A stretch of DNA of 64,000 bases from Bacteroides ihuae (GTDB lineage Bacteria; Bacteroidota; Bacteroidia; Bacteroidales; Bacteroidaceae), in assembly GCF_900104585.1 (NCBI RefSeq), contig NZ_FNVX01000003.1, positions 1-64,000 of the forward strand, given 5' to 3'. This document shows positions 38,962 to 47,760 of the stretch, piece after piece. The notes under the pieces are model-generated. The model did no database searches. It had not been told where the DNA came from and saw nothing but the letters and a program-made list of their open reading frames with translations. The position numbers and the translations under genes are program-made. Numbering within the stretch: position 1 is the first letter of the stretch; every line of letters starts with the position of its first letter.

Positions 38962-40827
38962 ATGGAGAACTATATCGTATCGGCCCGTAAATATCGTCCG
39001 TCTACGTTCGAATCTGTAGTAGGGCAGGAAGCTCTTACTACTACTCTTAAAAATGCCATTACTACTCAGAAACTGGCTCATGCTTATTTGTTTTGTGGAC
39101 CTCGTGGAGTGGGCAAAACGACTTGTGCACGTATCTTTGCCAAGACAATCAACTGTATGCATCTTTCTGCCGATGGAGAGGCTTGTAATGAATGTGAATC
39201 GTGTGTGGCGTTCAACGAACAACGATCTTATAATATACATGAGCTAGATGCTGCATCCAACAACTCTGTGGATGACATCCGTCAGTTGGTGGAACAAGTA
39301 CGCATCCCGCCTCAGATAGGTCAGTATAAAGTTTATATTATAGACGAGGTACACATGTTGTCTACTTCGGCTTTCAATGCTTTTCTTAAAACATTGGAAG
39401 AACCTCCTCATCATGCTATTTTTATTTTGGCTACGACGGAAAAGCATAAAATACTGCCTACAATCTTATCGCGTTGTCAGATTTATGATTTCAGTCGCAT
39501 TACGGTAGAAGATACCGTGAATCATCTGAATTATGTGGCCTCGAAAGAAGAAATAAAAGTTGAGCAGGAAGCATTAAATGTGATCGCTTTGAAATCTGAT
39601 GGAGGAATGCGAGACGCTCTTTCCATCTTCGATCAGGTCGTTAGCTTCACAGGAGGGAATATTACGTATCAGAGTGTGATTGAAAACCTCAATGTGCTGG
39701 ACTATGAATATTACTTTCGGTTAACAGACAGCTTTCTGGAGAATAAAGTGACGGATGCTCTGCTTTTGTTTAATGATATATTAAATAAAGGCTTTGACGG
39801 CAATCATTTTATCACCGGATTATCTTCGCATTTTCGTGATTTGTTGGTTAGCAAAGATGTTTCTACACTTTCGTTGCTCGAAGTTGGTTCCAGCATTCGC
39901 CAACGCTATCAGGTGCAATCGCAAAAATGCGAGTTGCCTTTCTTATATCGTGCAATGAAACTTTGCAATGATTGCGACATGAGCTATCGTGTAAGTAAGA
40001 ACAAACGATTGCTAGTGGAACTGACACTGATTCAGGTGGCGCAACTCACCGAAGGTGATGATGATGAAGCTCATGGGCGTGGCCCTAAACAAATTTTAAA
40101 ACCAGTCTTTCATTCGCCTTCGGGAGCTCAGCAACCTAAGGTGGTAAACAATACAACAACTGCAACTTCTCATGCTGTAATTCCTCATGCTGTAATTCCT
40201 CAAGCTGCAACTCAACAGGTTACAACTCAACAGGCTGTTACTCCTCAAGTTGTTCAGCCGTCTTCTTCTTTGGGAGCGACTTCACCTACTGCCATGCCAC
40301 AGGCAATTCTCAGGGCACAATCAAAGCCGGAAAAGAAAGTTCCTTTGATGAAGAGTTCCAGCATCGGGCTTTCTATCAAGCAATTAAAAAATGGAGATCA
40401 GGAGAGAAAAACGGCATCAACTGCGCAAGCAATGCATTCGCAACAAACGGCAACTCAAGAAGATCAGCTTTTCAACGAAAATGATCTGAACTATTATTGG
40501 AGAGAATATGCCAGTCAGCTTCCGCTAGAACAAAGAGCTGTGGCTATGCGAATGCAGAATATCAAAGTGGTGAAATTGGATGATGTGGCTTGTGGAATAG
40601 TCGTTGACAATGAGTTAACGGCGAAAGATTTTACGACTGCTTTGCCTGAAATTCAATCTTATCTTCGCAATCGGCTTAAAAATAGTAAACTAACGATAAC
40701 TGTTCGTATTAGCGAAGCGAACGAAATAATACGTCCTTTCGGCAAAGTAGAGAAGTTCCAAATGATGGCTCAAAAGAATCATGATTTGATGACTCTGAAA
40801 GAAGAATTTGGACTGGAATTTTATTGA
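38962..40827 (+). CDS. dnaX: DNA polymerase III subunit gamma/tau
   Basis: About 621 residues from ATG 38962 (MENYIVSARKYRPSTF). Clamp-loader ATPase domain: Walker A 'LFCGPRGVGKTTCARIFAK', zinc-binding Cys cluster ('NCMHLSADGEACNECESC'), Walker B 'VYIIDEVHMLSTSAFNAFLK', SRC motif 'ILSRCQIYDFSRI'. Residues from about 365 form a Gln/Thr/Val-rich low-complexity linker with near-tandem repeats ('HAVIPHAVIPQAATQQVTTQQ'). A C-terminal domain ('YYWREYASQLPLEQRAVAMRM') follows. A frameshift site for a short gamma form was not identified. Its promoter -7 box overlaps where the longer frame would start. Confidence 0.95.
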   Translation: MENYIVSARKYRPSTFESVVGQEALTTTLKNAITTQKLAHAYLFCGPRGVGKTTCARIFAKTINCMHLSADGEACNECESCVAFNEQRSYNIHELDAASNNSVDDIRQLVEQVRIPPQIGQYKVYIIDEVHMLSTSAFNAFLKTLEEPPHHAIFILATTEKHKILPTILSRCQIYDFSRITVEDTVNHLNYVASKEEIKVEQEALNVIALKSDGGMRDALSIFDQVVSFTGGNITYQSVIENLNVLDYEYYFRLTDSFLENKVTDALLLFNDILNKGFDGNHFITGLSSHFRDLLVSKDVSTLSLLEVGSSIRQRYQVQSQKCELPFLYRAMKLCNDCDMSYRVSKNKRLLVELTLIQVAQLTEGDDDEAHGRGPKQILKPVFHSPSGAQQPKVVNNTTTATSHAVIPHAVIPQAATQQVTTQQAVTPQVVQPSSSLGATSPTAMPQAILRAQSKPEKKVPLMKSSSIGLSIKQLKNGDQERKTASTAQAMHSQQTATQEDQLFNENDLNYYWREYASQLPLEQRAVAMRMQNIKVVKLDDVACGIVVDNELTAKDFTTALPEIQSYLRNRLKNSKLTITVRISEANEIIRPFGKVEKFQMMAQKNHDLMTLKEEFGLEFY

Positions 40828-40920
40828 GATCCTTACTCGAACGAGATACAAAAGTTTTCTCTTGGTTATGAAAGAGTGACGATGAATTGTCTTATCATAT
40901 TTGGATATTTCTTGCTATAT

Positions 40921-40962
40921 AACGTGAACGATCAGTTTTATTCTGATCATTCACGTTTTTTA
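40921..40962 (+). terminator. Terminator of dnaX
   Basis: AACGTGAACGATCAG (40921-40935) pairs, with one mismatch, with CTGATCATTCACGTT, followed by TTTTTAT. Confidence 0.85.
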
Positions 40963-41096
40963 TGATATATATATGAGTAGTTACGGGCTTTCGGTTGTAG
41001 TATATAATAAATAAAAGCACAATCTTAGCGATCGTTCATCAAAAGTGTATCTAGCTAGATGGCTCGGAATTAACCAAACAATATTATGATCAAAAG

Positions 41097-42353
41097 ATGA
41101 AAAAGACGAATCCTGTCTCTTGGGTACCTACTGTCTATTTTGCCATGGGGCTTCCTTATGTTGTGTTATCAATGGTATCGGTTTTAATGTTCTCGGATAT
41201 GGAAGTATCTGATGCTCAAATAGCATTTTGGACTTCCTTAATTATGCTTCCGTGGACCTTGAAACCTCTTTGGAGCCCTTTTCTGGAGATGTTTAAGACG
41301 AAGAAGCACTTTGTGGTGATTACTCAGATAGTGACCGGCGTGGGATTTGCTTTGGTTGCACTTTCGTTGCCTTTACCCAGTTTCTTTTGCTATGCGATTG
41401 CGTTGATGGGAGTGATTGCATTTAGTGGAGCCACACATGACATTGCAGGAGATGGTGTCTATCTTTCTGAGTTGAATCCCGTTCAACAAGCAAAATACAT
41501 CGGCTGGCAAGGGGCTTTCTATAATCTGGCTAAAATATTGGCCAATGGAGGATTGGTTTATTTAGCTGGTTCACTGAAAGAAACATTTGGAATCGTACAT
41601 TCATGGATGATCATTATGGGTATTTGCGCCATTATCATGATATGTGTCAGCTTCTACCATATGAAAATGTTACCTTCGGGAGGTGCGGCAGCTAGTGAGA
41701 TACGCACAGTAAATGATAGCTTGAATAAATTGTGGGAAGTTATTCGCTCCTTTTTTGCAAAAAAACATATTGTCTGGTATATTGTCTTTATTATACTTTA
41801 TCGTTTTGCCGAAGGATATGCCATGAAGATTGTTCCTTTGTTCCTCAAAGCTCCCGTAGGAAATGGAGGATTGGGATTGGCTGTAAAGGATATTGGCTTG
41901 ATTTATGGAACGTTTGGGGCTGCTGCCTTTATTTTGGGTTCCATTTTGGCTGGTTATTATATTTCTGCTAGAGGACTGAAAAAGGTTCTATTTTCTCTCT
42001 GCTGTGCCTTTAATATTCCTTTTTTAGTATATTTCCTCTTGGCTTTTTATCAACCTTCGGGGCTTGGGGTCGTTGCAACGGCTATCATCTTTGAATATCT
42101 GGGTTATGGCTTTGGCTTTGCAGGGCTCATCTTGTTCATGATGCAGCAAGTTGCTCCCGGTAAACATCAAATGGCTCACTATGCTTTTGCCACGGGTATT
42201 ATGAATTTAGGTGTGATGATTCCGGGTATGATGAGTGGTTATCTGAGTGATTGGTTGGGTTATGAACACTTCTTTATTTGGGTGTTGATTGCTACTATTC
42301 CTGCTTTTATTGTAACTTGGCTAGTGCCGTTTACCTATAGTGATAGTAAATAA
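41097..42353 (+). CDS. MFS transporter (AmpG-like sugar importer)
   Basis: 418 residues, about 12 hydrophobic segments. The opening 'NPVSWVPTVYFAMGLPYVVLSMVSVLMFSDMEVSDAQIAFWTSLIMLPWTLKPLWSPFLEM' is typical of AmpG-like MFS proteins in Bacteroides glycan loci. It sits 52 bp upstream of a GH130 phosphorylase gene, in the order MFS-GH130-GH92 known for mannose-core N-glycan catabolism. It probably imports Man-GlcNAc or related disaccharides across the inner membrane; substrate is inferred from neighbours. Confidence 0.85.
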   Translation: MKKTNPVSWVPTVYFAMGLPYVVLSMVSVLMFSDMEVSDAQIAFWTSLIMLPWTLKPLWSPFLEMFKTKKHFVVITQIVTGVGFALVALSLPLPSFFCYAIALMGVIAFSGATHDIAGDGVYLSELNPVQQAKYIGWQGAFYNLAKILANGGLVYLAGSLKETFGIVHSWMIIMGICAIIMICVSFYHMKMLPSGGAAASEIRTVNDSLNKLWEVIRSFFAKKHIVWYIVFIILYRFAEGYAMKIVPLFLKAPVGNGGLGLAVKDIGLIYGTFGAAAFILGSILAGYYISARGLKKVLFSLCCAFNIPFLVYFLLAFYQPSGLGVVATAIIFEYLGYGFGFAGLILFMMQQVAPGKHQMAHYAFATGIMNLGVMIPGMMSGYLSDWLGYEHFFIWVLIATIPAFIVTWLVPFTYSDSK

Positions 42354-42405
42354 AATAATAATAATGAAGCGTCCGATGCTTCCTTTATAAACTTTAAGTA
42401 AGAGT

Positions 42406-43404
42406 ATGAAAGAAATTAAGATTGCAGGTGTAGCCCTGCCGGATATGCCGTGGGAAGAACGTCCGGACGGCTGTAAAGATGTTGTATGGCGTTGTTCAGC
42501 CAACCCCATTATACCTCGTAATTTGCTTCCTACGTCAAACAGTATTTTCAATAGTGCCGTGGTAACCTTTAACGAAGGGTATGCCGGTGTATTTCGTTGT
42601 GATGATACGAATCGCAGAATGCGTCTGCATGTAGGTTTTAGTAAAGACGCCATTCATTGGCATATCAATGAAGAACCTTTGACTTTTGAGTGTGAGGACG
42701 AAGAGATCGGAGCATGGGTGTATGGATATGACCCTCGGGTTTGTTTCATCGATGACCGCTATTATGTTACTTGGTGCAACTGCTATCATGGCCCAACAAT
42801 AGGGGTAGCTTACACCTTTGACTTTGAAACTTTCTACCAGTTGGAGAATGCATTTATTCCTTTTAATCGAAATGGAGTCATGTTCCCAAGGAAGATCAAC
42901 GGAAACTTTGCTATGCTAAGTCGCCCGAGCGATAATGGACATACTCCCTTTGGAGATATTTTTTATAGTGAATCTCCCGATCTAGACTTCTGGGGACATC
43001 ATAGACATGTTATGTCGCCGTCGAAATTTGAAGTTAGCGCTTGGCAATGTACCAAGATTGGTGCCGGCCCTATCCCGATAGAAACATCCGAAGGATGGTT
43101 GTTGATCTATCACGGCGTGTTGGCTTCTTGTAACGGATTTGTATATAGCTTTGGTTCGGCACTACTCGACTTAGACCAACCATGGAAGGTGAAATATCGC
43201 TCGGGTCCTTACCTGCTTTCTCCGCAAAAAGAGTACGAATGTATGGGTGATGTACCCAATGTGTGCTTCCCGTGTGCTGCACTTCATGATGCGGATACTG
43301 GACGCATTGCCATCTATTATGGGTGCGCCGATACGGTAACCGGATTGGCTTTCGGTTATATACCGGAAATCATTGAGTTTACCAAGCGTACAAGTATTAT
43401 TTAA
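42406..43404 (+). CDS. GH130 family glycoside phosphorylase (mannosyl-GlcNAc type)
   Basis: 332 residues. GH130 five-bladed propeller motifs: '[40 protein letters not shown]', '[15 protein letters not shown]'-like, '[18 protein letters not shown]', '[38 protein letters not shown]', and '[31 protein letters not shown]'. It resembles the Bacteroides enzymes that phosphorolyse beta-1,4-Man-GlcNAc, releasing mannose-1-phosphate and GlcNAc in the cytosol. No signal peptide. Context with MFS and GH92 agrees; exact disaccharide is inference. Confidence 0.92.
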   Translation: MKEIKIAGVALPDMPWEERPDGCKDVVWRCSANPIIPRNLLPTSNSIFNSAVVTFNEGYAGVFRCDDTNRRMRLHVGFSKDAIHWHINEEPLTFECEDEEIGAWVYGYDPRVCFIDDRYYVTWCNCYHGPTIGVAYTFDFETFYQLENAFIPFNRNGVMFPRKINGNFAMLSRPSDNGHTPFGDIFYSESPDLDFWGHHRHVMSPSKFEVSAWQCTKIGAGPIPIETSEGWLLIYHGVLASCNGFVYSFGSALLDLDQPWKVKYRSGPYLLSPQKEYECMGDVPNVCFPCAALHDADTGRIAIYYGCADTVTGLAFGYIPEIIEFTKRTSII

Positions 43405-43427
43405 TTCTCATTTTCGGCTGAATAATC

Positions 43428-45671
43428 ATGAAACGATTTTTATTAACTAACACACTGACCATCTTCTTTCTCCTTTCTTATGGAAGGGGAGGAGATGGTC
43501 TCCCCCTTCTTAATTACGTTAACCCCTTTATTGGTACGACTAATTTCGGTACGACTAACCCCGGAGCCGTTTGTCCCGGTGGAATGATGTCGGTAGTACC
43601 ATTTAATGTGATGGGTTCAGCTGATAATAAATATGATAAAGATGCTCGATGGTGGTCCACGGCTTACGAATATAGTAATTGCTACTTTACCGGATTTTCG
43701 CATGTAAATCTTAGTGGAGTAGGTTGTCCGGAGTTAGGATCGCTTTTGTTGATGGCCACTACCGGAGAACTGAATGTAGATTATAAAACGTATGGTAGTC
43801 GTTATCGTGACGAGCAGGCATCACCCGGATACTATACGAACTATCTGACAAAGTATAATGTAAAGTCAGAAGTCTCGGCTACTCCACGTACAGGAATTAC
43901 TCGCTTTACCTTTCCCAAGGGACAAAGTCACATTTTGCTCAACTTAGGCGAAGGCCTTACCAACGAAAGTGGAGCATTTATGCGTCGGGTAGGAGAGAAT
44001 GAAGTGGAAGGGATGAAACTTCTGGGTACATTCTGCTACAATCCGCAAGCTGTGTTTCCTATCTACTTTGTGATGAAGGTGAATAAGAAACCTCAGAGTA
44101 GTGGATACTGGAAGAAACAGCGAGCCATGACGGGTGTGGAAGCTGAGTGGGATAAAGATAGTGGAAAGAACAAACTCTATACGAACTATAAAAAAGAAAT
44201 AGCCGGCGATGATATTGGGGTTTATTTTTCTTTCGACACCGAAGACGCGGAACAAGTGGAAGTGCAGATGGGTGTTTCGTTTGTTAGCATAGAGAATGCC
44301 CGACTGAATCTGGAAAAAGAACAACCGACTGCCGACTTTGAAGCTGTTCATAAGGCGGCTTGTCAACTATGGAACAATGACCTCTCGCGTATACGTGTGG
44401 AGGGAGGTACAGAAGAACAGAAAACAGTATTTTATACAGCTCTTTACCATTTACTGATCCATCCCAATGTTTTGCAAGATGTAAATGGAGAATATCCGGC
44501 TATGGAAAGTGAGAAGATACTGACCACAAAAGGCAATCGCTATACTGTTTTCTCTTTGTGGGATACGTATCGGAATGTACATCAACTACTTACTTTAGCT
44601 TATCCGGAGCGTCAGATGGATATGGTACGTAGCATGGTTGATATGTATCGTGAACACGGTTGGTTGCCTAAATGGGAACTTTATGGTCGGGAAACACTGA
44701 CGATGGAAGGAGATCCCAGTATTCCCGTAATTGTAGATTCTTGGATGAAAGGCTTGAGAGATTTCGATGTAGAACTGGCTTATGAAGCGATGCGCAAATC
44801 AGCTACCTTGCCGGGAGACAAGAACCTGATGCGTCCCGATAATGATGACTATCTGGCTTTGGGCTTTGTACCACTCCGTGAACAATACGACAATTCTGTC
44901 TCTCACGCTTTAGAGTACTACATTGCCGACTATGCGCTCTCTCGCTTTGCCGCTGCTTTAGGCAAGAAAGAAGATGCAGAGCGTTTTTACAAACAGTCGA
45001 TGAGGTATAAACAGTATTATAACAAGAAATATGGCACTCTTTGCCCATTGTTACCTAATGGTCAATTTTATGCCCCTTTTAATCCGCGACAAGGAGAGAA
45101 CTTTGAGCCAAGTCCCGGTTTTCATGAAGGGAATGCATGGAACTATACCTTTTATGTGCCGCACGACGTGAAAGGCTTAGCCACATTAATGGGTGGAAAG
45201 AAAGCTTTCGTAGAGAAGCTTCAACGAGTTTTTGACGAAGGACTTTATGATCCGGCCAATGAGCCTGATATTGCTTACCCCTATCTTTTCAGTTACTTCA
45301 AAGGAGAAGAATGGCGTACGCAGAAAGAAGTGAAACGTTTATTGAATAAGTACTTTACAGCCAAACCCGACGGTATACCCGGTAATGACGATGCTGGAAC
45401 AATGTCTGCTTGGGTGGTATTCAGCATGATGGGACTTTATCCCGATTGTCCGGGAGTGCCCGAATATACGCTCACTACACCTGTCTTTGATAAGGTAACA
45501 ATAGCGCTTAATCCTAAATGGTATAAGCAATCGCAACTAGTCATTGAGGTGAAACGTAAGAATTCGAATGAGCTATACACTCATAAAGTACTTTTGGGAG
45601 GTAAACCAATTAATGGCTTTCGCATTTCACATGATGAGCTATTGCGTGGAGGCACACTTTCTTTTGAATAA
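43428..45671 (+). CDS. Glycoside hydrolase family 92 (alpha-mannosidase)
   Basis: 747 residues with a signal peptide (FLLTNTLTIFFLLSYG). GH92 signatures: 'YVNPFIGTTNFGTTNPGAVCPGGMMSVVPFN', 'NCYFTGFSHVNLSGVGCPELGSLLLM', 'YTVFSLWDTYRNVHQLLTLAYPERQ', 'GWLPKWELYGRETLTMEGDP', 'FHEGNAWNYTFYVPHD', and 'GIPGNDDAGTMSAWVVFSMMGLYPDCPGVPEY'. It is the standard mannosidase type, removing terminal alpha-mannose from N-glycans in the periplasm or at the surface. Third in the MFS-GH130-GH92 operon, followed by a strong terminator. Confidence 0.95.
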   Translation: MKRFLLTNTLTIFFLLSYGRGGDGLPLLNYVNPFIGTTNFGTTNPGAVCPGGMMSVVPFNVMGSADNKYDKDARWWSTAYEYSNCYFTGFSHVNLSGVGCPELGSLLLMATTGELNVDYKTYGSRYRDEQASPGYYTNYLTKYNVKSEVSATPRTGITRFTFPKGQSHILLNLGEGLTNESGAFMRRVGENEVEGMKLLGTFCYNPQAVFPIYFVMKVNKKPQSSGYWKKQRAMTGVEAEWDKDSGKNKLYTNYKKEIAGDDIGVYFSFDTEDAEQVEVQMGVSFVSIENARLNLEKEQPTADFEAVHKAACQLWNNDLSRIRVEGGTEEQKTVFYTALYHLLIHPNVLQDVNGEYPAMESEKILTTKGNRYTVFSLWDTYRNVHQLLTLAYPERQMDMVRSMVDMYREHGWLPKWELYGRETLTMEGDPSIPVIVDSWMKGLRDFDVELAYEAMRKSATLPGDKNLMRPDNDDYLALGFVPLREQYDNSVSHALEYYIADYALSRFAAALGKKEDAERFYKQSMRYKQYYNKKYGTLCPLLPNGQFYAPFNPRQGENFEPSPGFHEGNAWNYTFYVPHDVKGLATLMGGKKAFVEKLQRVFDEGLYDPANEPDIAYPYLFSYFKGEEWRTQKEVKRLLNKYFTAKPDGIPGNDDAGTMSAWVVFSMMGLYPDCPGVPEYTLTTPVFDKVTIALNPKWYKQSQLVIEVKRKNSNELYTHKVLLGGKPINGFRISHDELLRGGTLSFE

Positions 45672-45730
45672 TGCACTTTATTTGTTTCTTAGTGATAAAA
45701 CCAAAGTTTCCTCGTATCGAAAGTACTGGT

Positions 45731-45767
45731 TTAGCACGTTGAAACCAATCGTTTCAACGTGCTAAAC
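45731..45767. terminator. Bidirectional terminator between GH92 and the ECF sigma gene
   Basis: TTTAGCACGTTGAAAC (45731-45746) pairs perfectly over 16 bp with GTTTCAACGTGCTAAA (45752-45767), loop CAATC. It lies between two convergent genes with T-rich sequence on either side. Confidence 0.9.
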
Positions 45768-45818
45768 TATTAGTTTTACACCATGGAAAACTAATGAAAC
45801 TAGTACTTTGAAAGACAG

Positions 45819-46376
45819 TTATTTGTGAACCAAAAGAAGGATTAGAAGAGGTAGATAATCTTTTAATTCATTGCGGAGAAGTTCCACTGCTTTTTGCTTG
45901 TAGCGATCTATGGATTTAATACTCAAATTCATTTCTTCGGCTATCTCAGCGTGTGTTTTTCCTTCAAAGAAGCTTTTTACAAATACCGTTCTATAGCTAT
46001 CCGGCAGTTTTTTTAGTGTCTCATTCAATAGTTCATATAATTCTTCCAGAGTGTAAACACTTTCAGGTGATGTTGCATAGAGTGGTGCGCGTGTGTTGCA
46101 CATTACTGCATAATCGATTTCATAGTTTTGGTGCTTTAGGTAGTTGAGGCAACCATTGCGAACACACATCTTTAGAAATGCAATCGTCGTTTCTGATTTA
46201 AGTTCGAGTTCGTTGCGTTTGCTCCATAAAGAGGCAAATACGTCCGAGACAATATCTTCCCGGATGTATGAATCATCTATATACCTCTTTGCAAATAGGC
46301 AGAAAGGGGCGTAATAGTCTTCGTATAGCTTTTGAAAAAGCTGGTCCTTGGCATTTTCATGGAAGGGAATTTTCAT
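45819..46376 (-). CDS. ECF-type RNA polymerase sigma factor
   Basis: 185 residues. Sigma-70 region 2 ('FQKLYEDYYAPFCLFAKRYIDDSYIREDIVSDVFASLWSKRNEL') and region 4 ('LYELLNETLKKLPDSYRTVFVKSFFEGKTHAEIAEEMNLSIKSIDRYKQKAVELLRNEL'). It belongs to the Bacteroides sigma/anti-sigma type that controls SusC/D loci. It is divergent from the FecR gene (46569) across a 190-bp gap, unlike the second system here, where both genes face the same way. It is presumably released by FecR after SusC signalling. Confidence 0.93.
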   Translation of the reverse strand: MKIPFHENAKDQLFQKLYEDYYAPFCLFAKRYIDDSYIREDIVSDVFASLWSKRNELELKSETTIAFLKMCVRNGCLNYLKHQNYEIDYAVMCNTRAPLYATSPESVYTLEELYELLNETLKKLPDSYRTVFVKSFFEGKTHAEIAEEMNLSIKSIDRYKQKAVELLRNELKDYLPLLILLLVHK

Positions 46377-46568
46377 AGAGTTTTCTGGTTCTAGGCAATG
46401 TTAGATAGTGCAAATATAGGTTATTAAATTAAATATAGGCAAGCTACTAATCTTTTTTAGTTAAACTGAAAAAAAACTGTTTTTCACTGTCCTTTTCTTA
46501 TCTTATCAGTTGTATTATATTCGTAATTACAATTTAATAAGAATGTCTTGAAGAAAATTATAGACTAT

Positions 46569-47582
46569 ATGGACCCCGAAAAGCTACTCCGTTATTGCGA
46601 AGGGAAGTGCACGCCCGATGAACAAATAGAAATTGAACAAGCTGCAGAAAGCTCGGCGGAATTACGTGAAATTATACGTGATTTGCAGCTTTCTTTGGCT
46701 CTGCAGAAGGACATAAAGGAGATGGAAGCGATTGACACGCGAACCGCTTTTTTGCGAACAAAGCATAAGATAAAAAAAGAACAGACGATGCAAGTGCGTA
46801 GCCAACTGATGCGATATGCTGCTATGCTTACAATACCACTTCTTGTTACTTCTCTCTTATTTGGCTATTTGTATTTTAGCGACTCTTCTGCTGATGAAAT
46901 GCAGTATGCTGAAGTGAACACGGCTTCGGGTGCTATTATTCGCTACGAGTTACCCGATAAATCTATTGTATGGTTAAACTCGGGTAGTAAACTGCGTTAT
47001 CCTATCAAATTTAAAGGAGATAAACGTCAGGTGGAACTAGAAGGAGAAGGATACTTTGAAGTGAAGGCGGATAAAGAACATCCTTTCTATGTCAATACAT
47101 CTACCGGACTGAATGTCTATGTATATGGTACTCATTTTAATGTCAGTGCATATAGCGATGATGATTATGTAGAAGCAGTACTTGCAGAAGGGAGGGTGAA
47201 TGTCATCGTTCCCGGCAACCAAAGTGAAATCAAATTGGACCCGGGTCAGGGATTGTTATACAATGAATCCACACAGCAGACTAGCAAATCAGAAATTGAT
47301 ATATATGAGAAAACGGCTTGGAAAGATGGCAAACTTATCTTTAGGAATACTTCCTTGGAAGATGTTTTGAAAAAACTTTCCCGTCATTTCAATGTTGACA
47401 TTCAATTGCATAATCTATCTGGAAAGAAATATAAATACCGTGCTACATTTACCCGAGAAAATCTAAACCAAATTCTTGATTACCTGAGTAAATCAGCCTC
47501 TTTGAAATGGAAGTCAGAAGAACCTGTTCAACAGAAAGACGAAACGTTTACACAAAAGAAGATAATAGTAACCTTATATTGA
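46569..47582 (+). CDS. FecR family anti-sigma factor
   Basis: 337 residues from ATG 46569 (MDPEKLLRYCEGKC); an in-frame TTG seven codons earlier (46548) is the alternative. The N-terminal cytoplasmic helical domain is followed by one membrane helix ('YAAMLTIPLLVTSLLFGYLYF'), a periplasmic FecR domain ('VNTASGAIIRYELPDKSIVWLNSGSKLRYP', 'RQVELEGEGYFEVKADKEHPFYVNTSTGLNVYVYGTHFNVSAY'), and a C-terminal STN-like DUF4974 part ('LIFRNTSLEDVLKKLSRHFNVDIQL'). It transmits a signal from the STN domain of the SusC downstream to the ECF sigma. Confidence 0.93.
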   Translation: MDPEKLLRYCEGKCTPDEQIEIEQAAESSAELREIIRDLQLSLALQKDIKEMEAIDTRTAFLRTKHKIKKEQTMQVRSQLMRYAAMLTIPLLVTSLLFGYLYFSDSSADEMQYAEVNTASGAIIRYELPDKSIVWLNSGSKLRYPIKFKGDKRQVELEGEGYFEVKADKEHPFYVNTSTGLNVYVYGTHFNVSAYSDDDYVEAVLAEGRVNVIVPGNQSEIKLDPGQGLLYNESTQQTSKSEIDIYEKTAWKDGKLIFRNTSLEDVLKKLSRHFNVDIQLHNLSGKKYKYRATFTRENLNQILDYLSKSASLKWKSEEPVQQKDETFTQKKIIVTLY

Positions 47583-47760
47583 TAATCTAAAAAAATGTGA
47601 TGCCTATGAAATAGAATTAAGTAAAAAAATAAATGGAAGAAAGCTGCCTCACAGCCCTCTTCCACAGTATTGAGACCTCCGGCTAGAGTCTTGAAATTCG
47701 TCCGGACGTCATCGTTCAGTTTATTATTAATAATAACAAACTTCAGTTAACCGCAAAGTT

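Noticed and set aside
40140..40330. Repeat-rich stretch in dnaX as a separate repeat element
   Set aside because: It is the in-frame low-complexity linker between the clamp-loader and C-terminal domains.
45731..45767. Long perfect inverted repeat as an invertible-promoter or recombination site
   Set aside because: A single 16-bp hairpin with a 5-nt loop between convergent genes; best explained as a bidirectional terminator.
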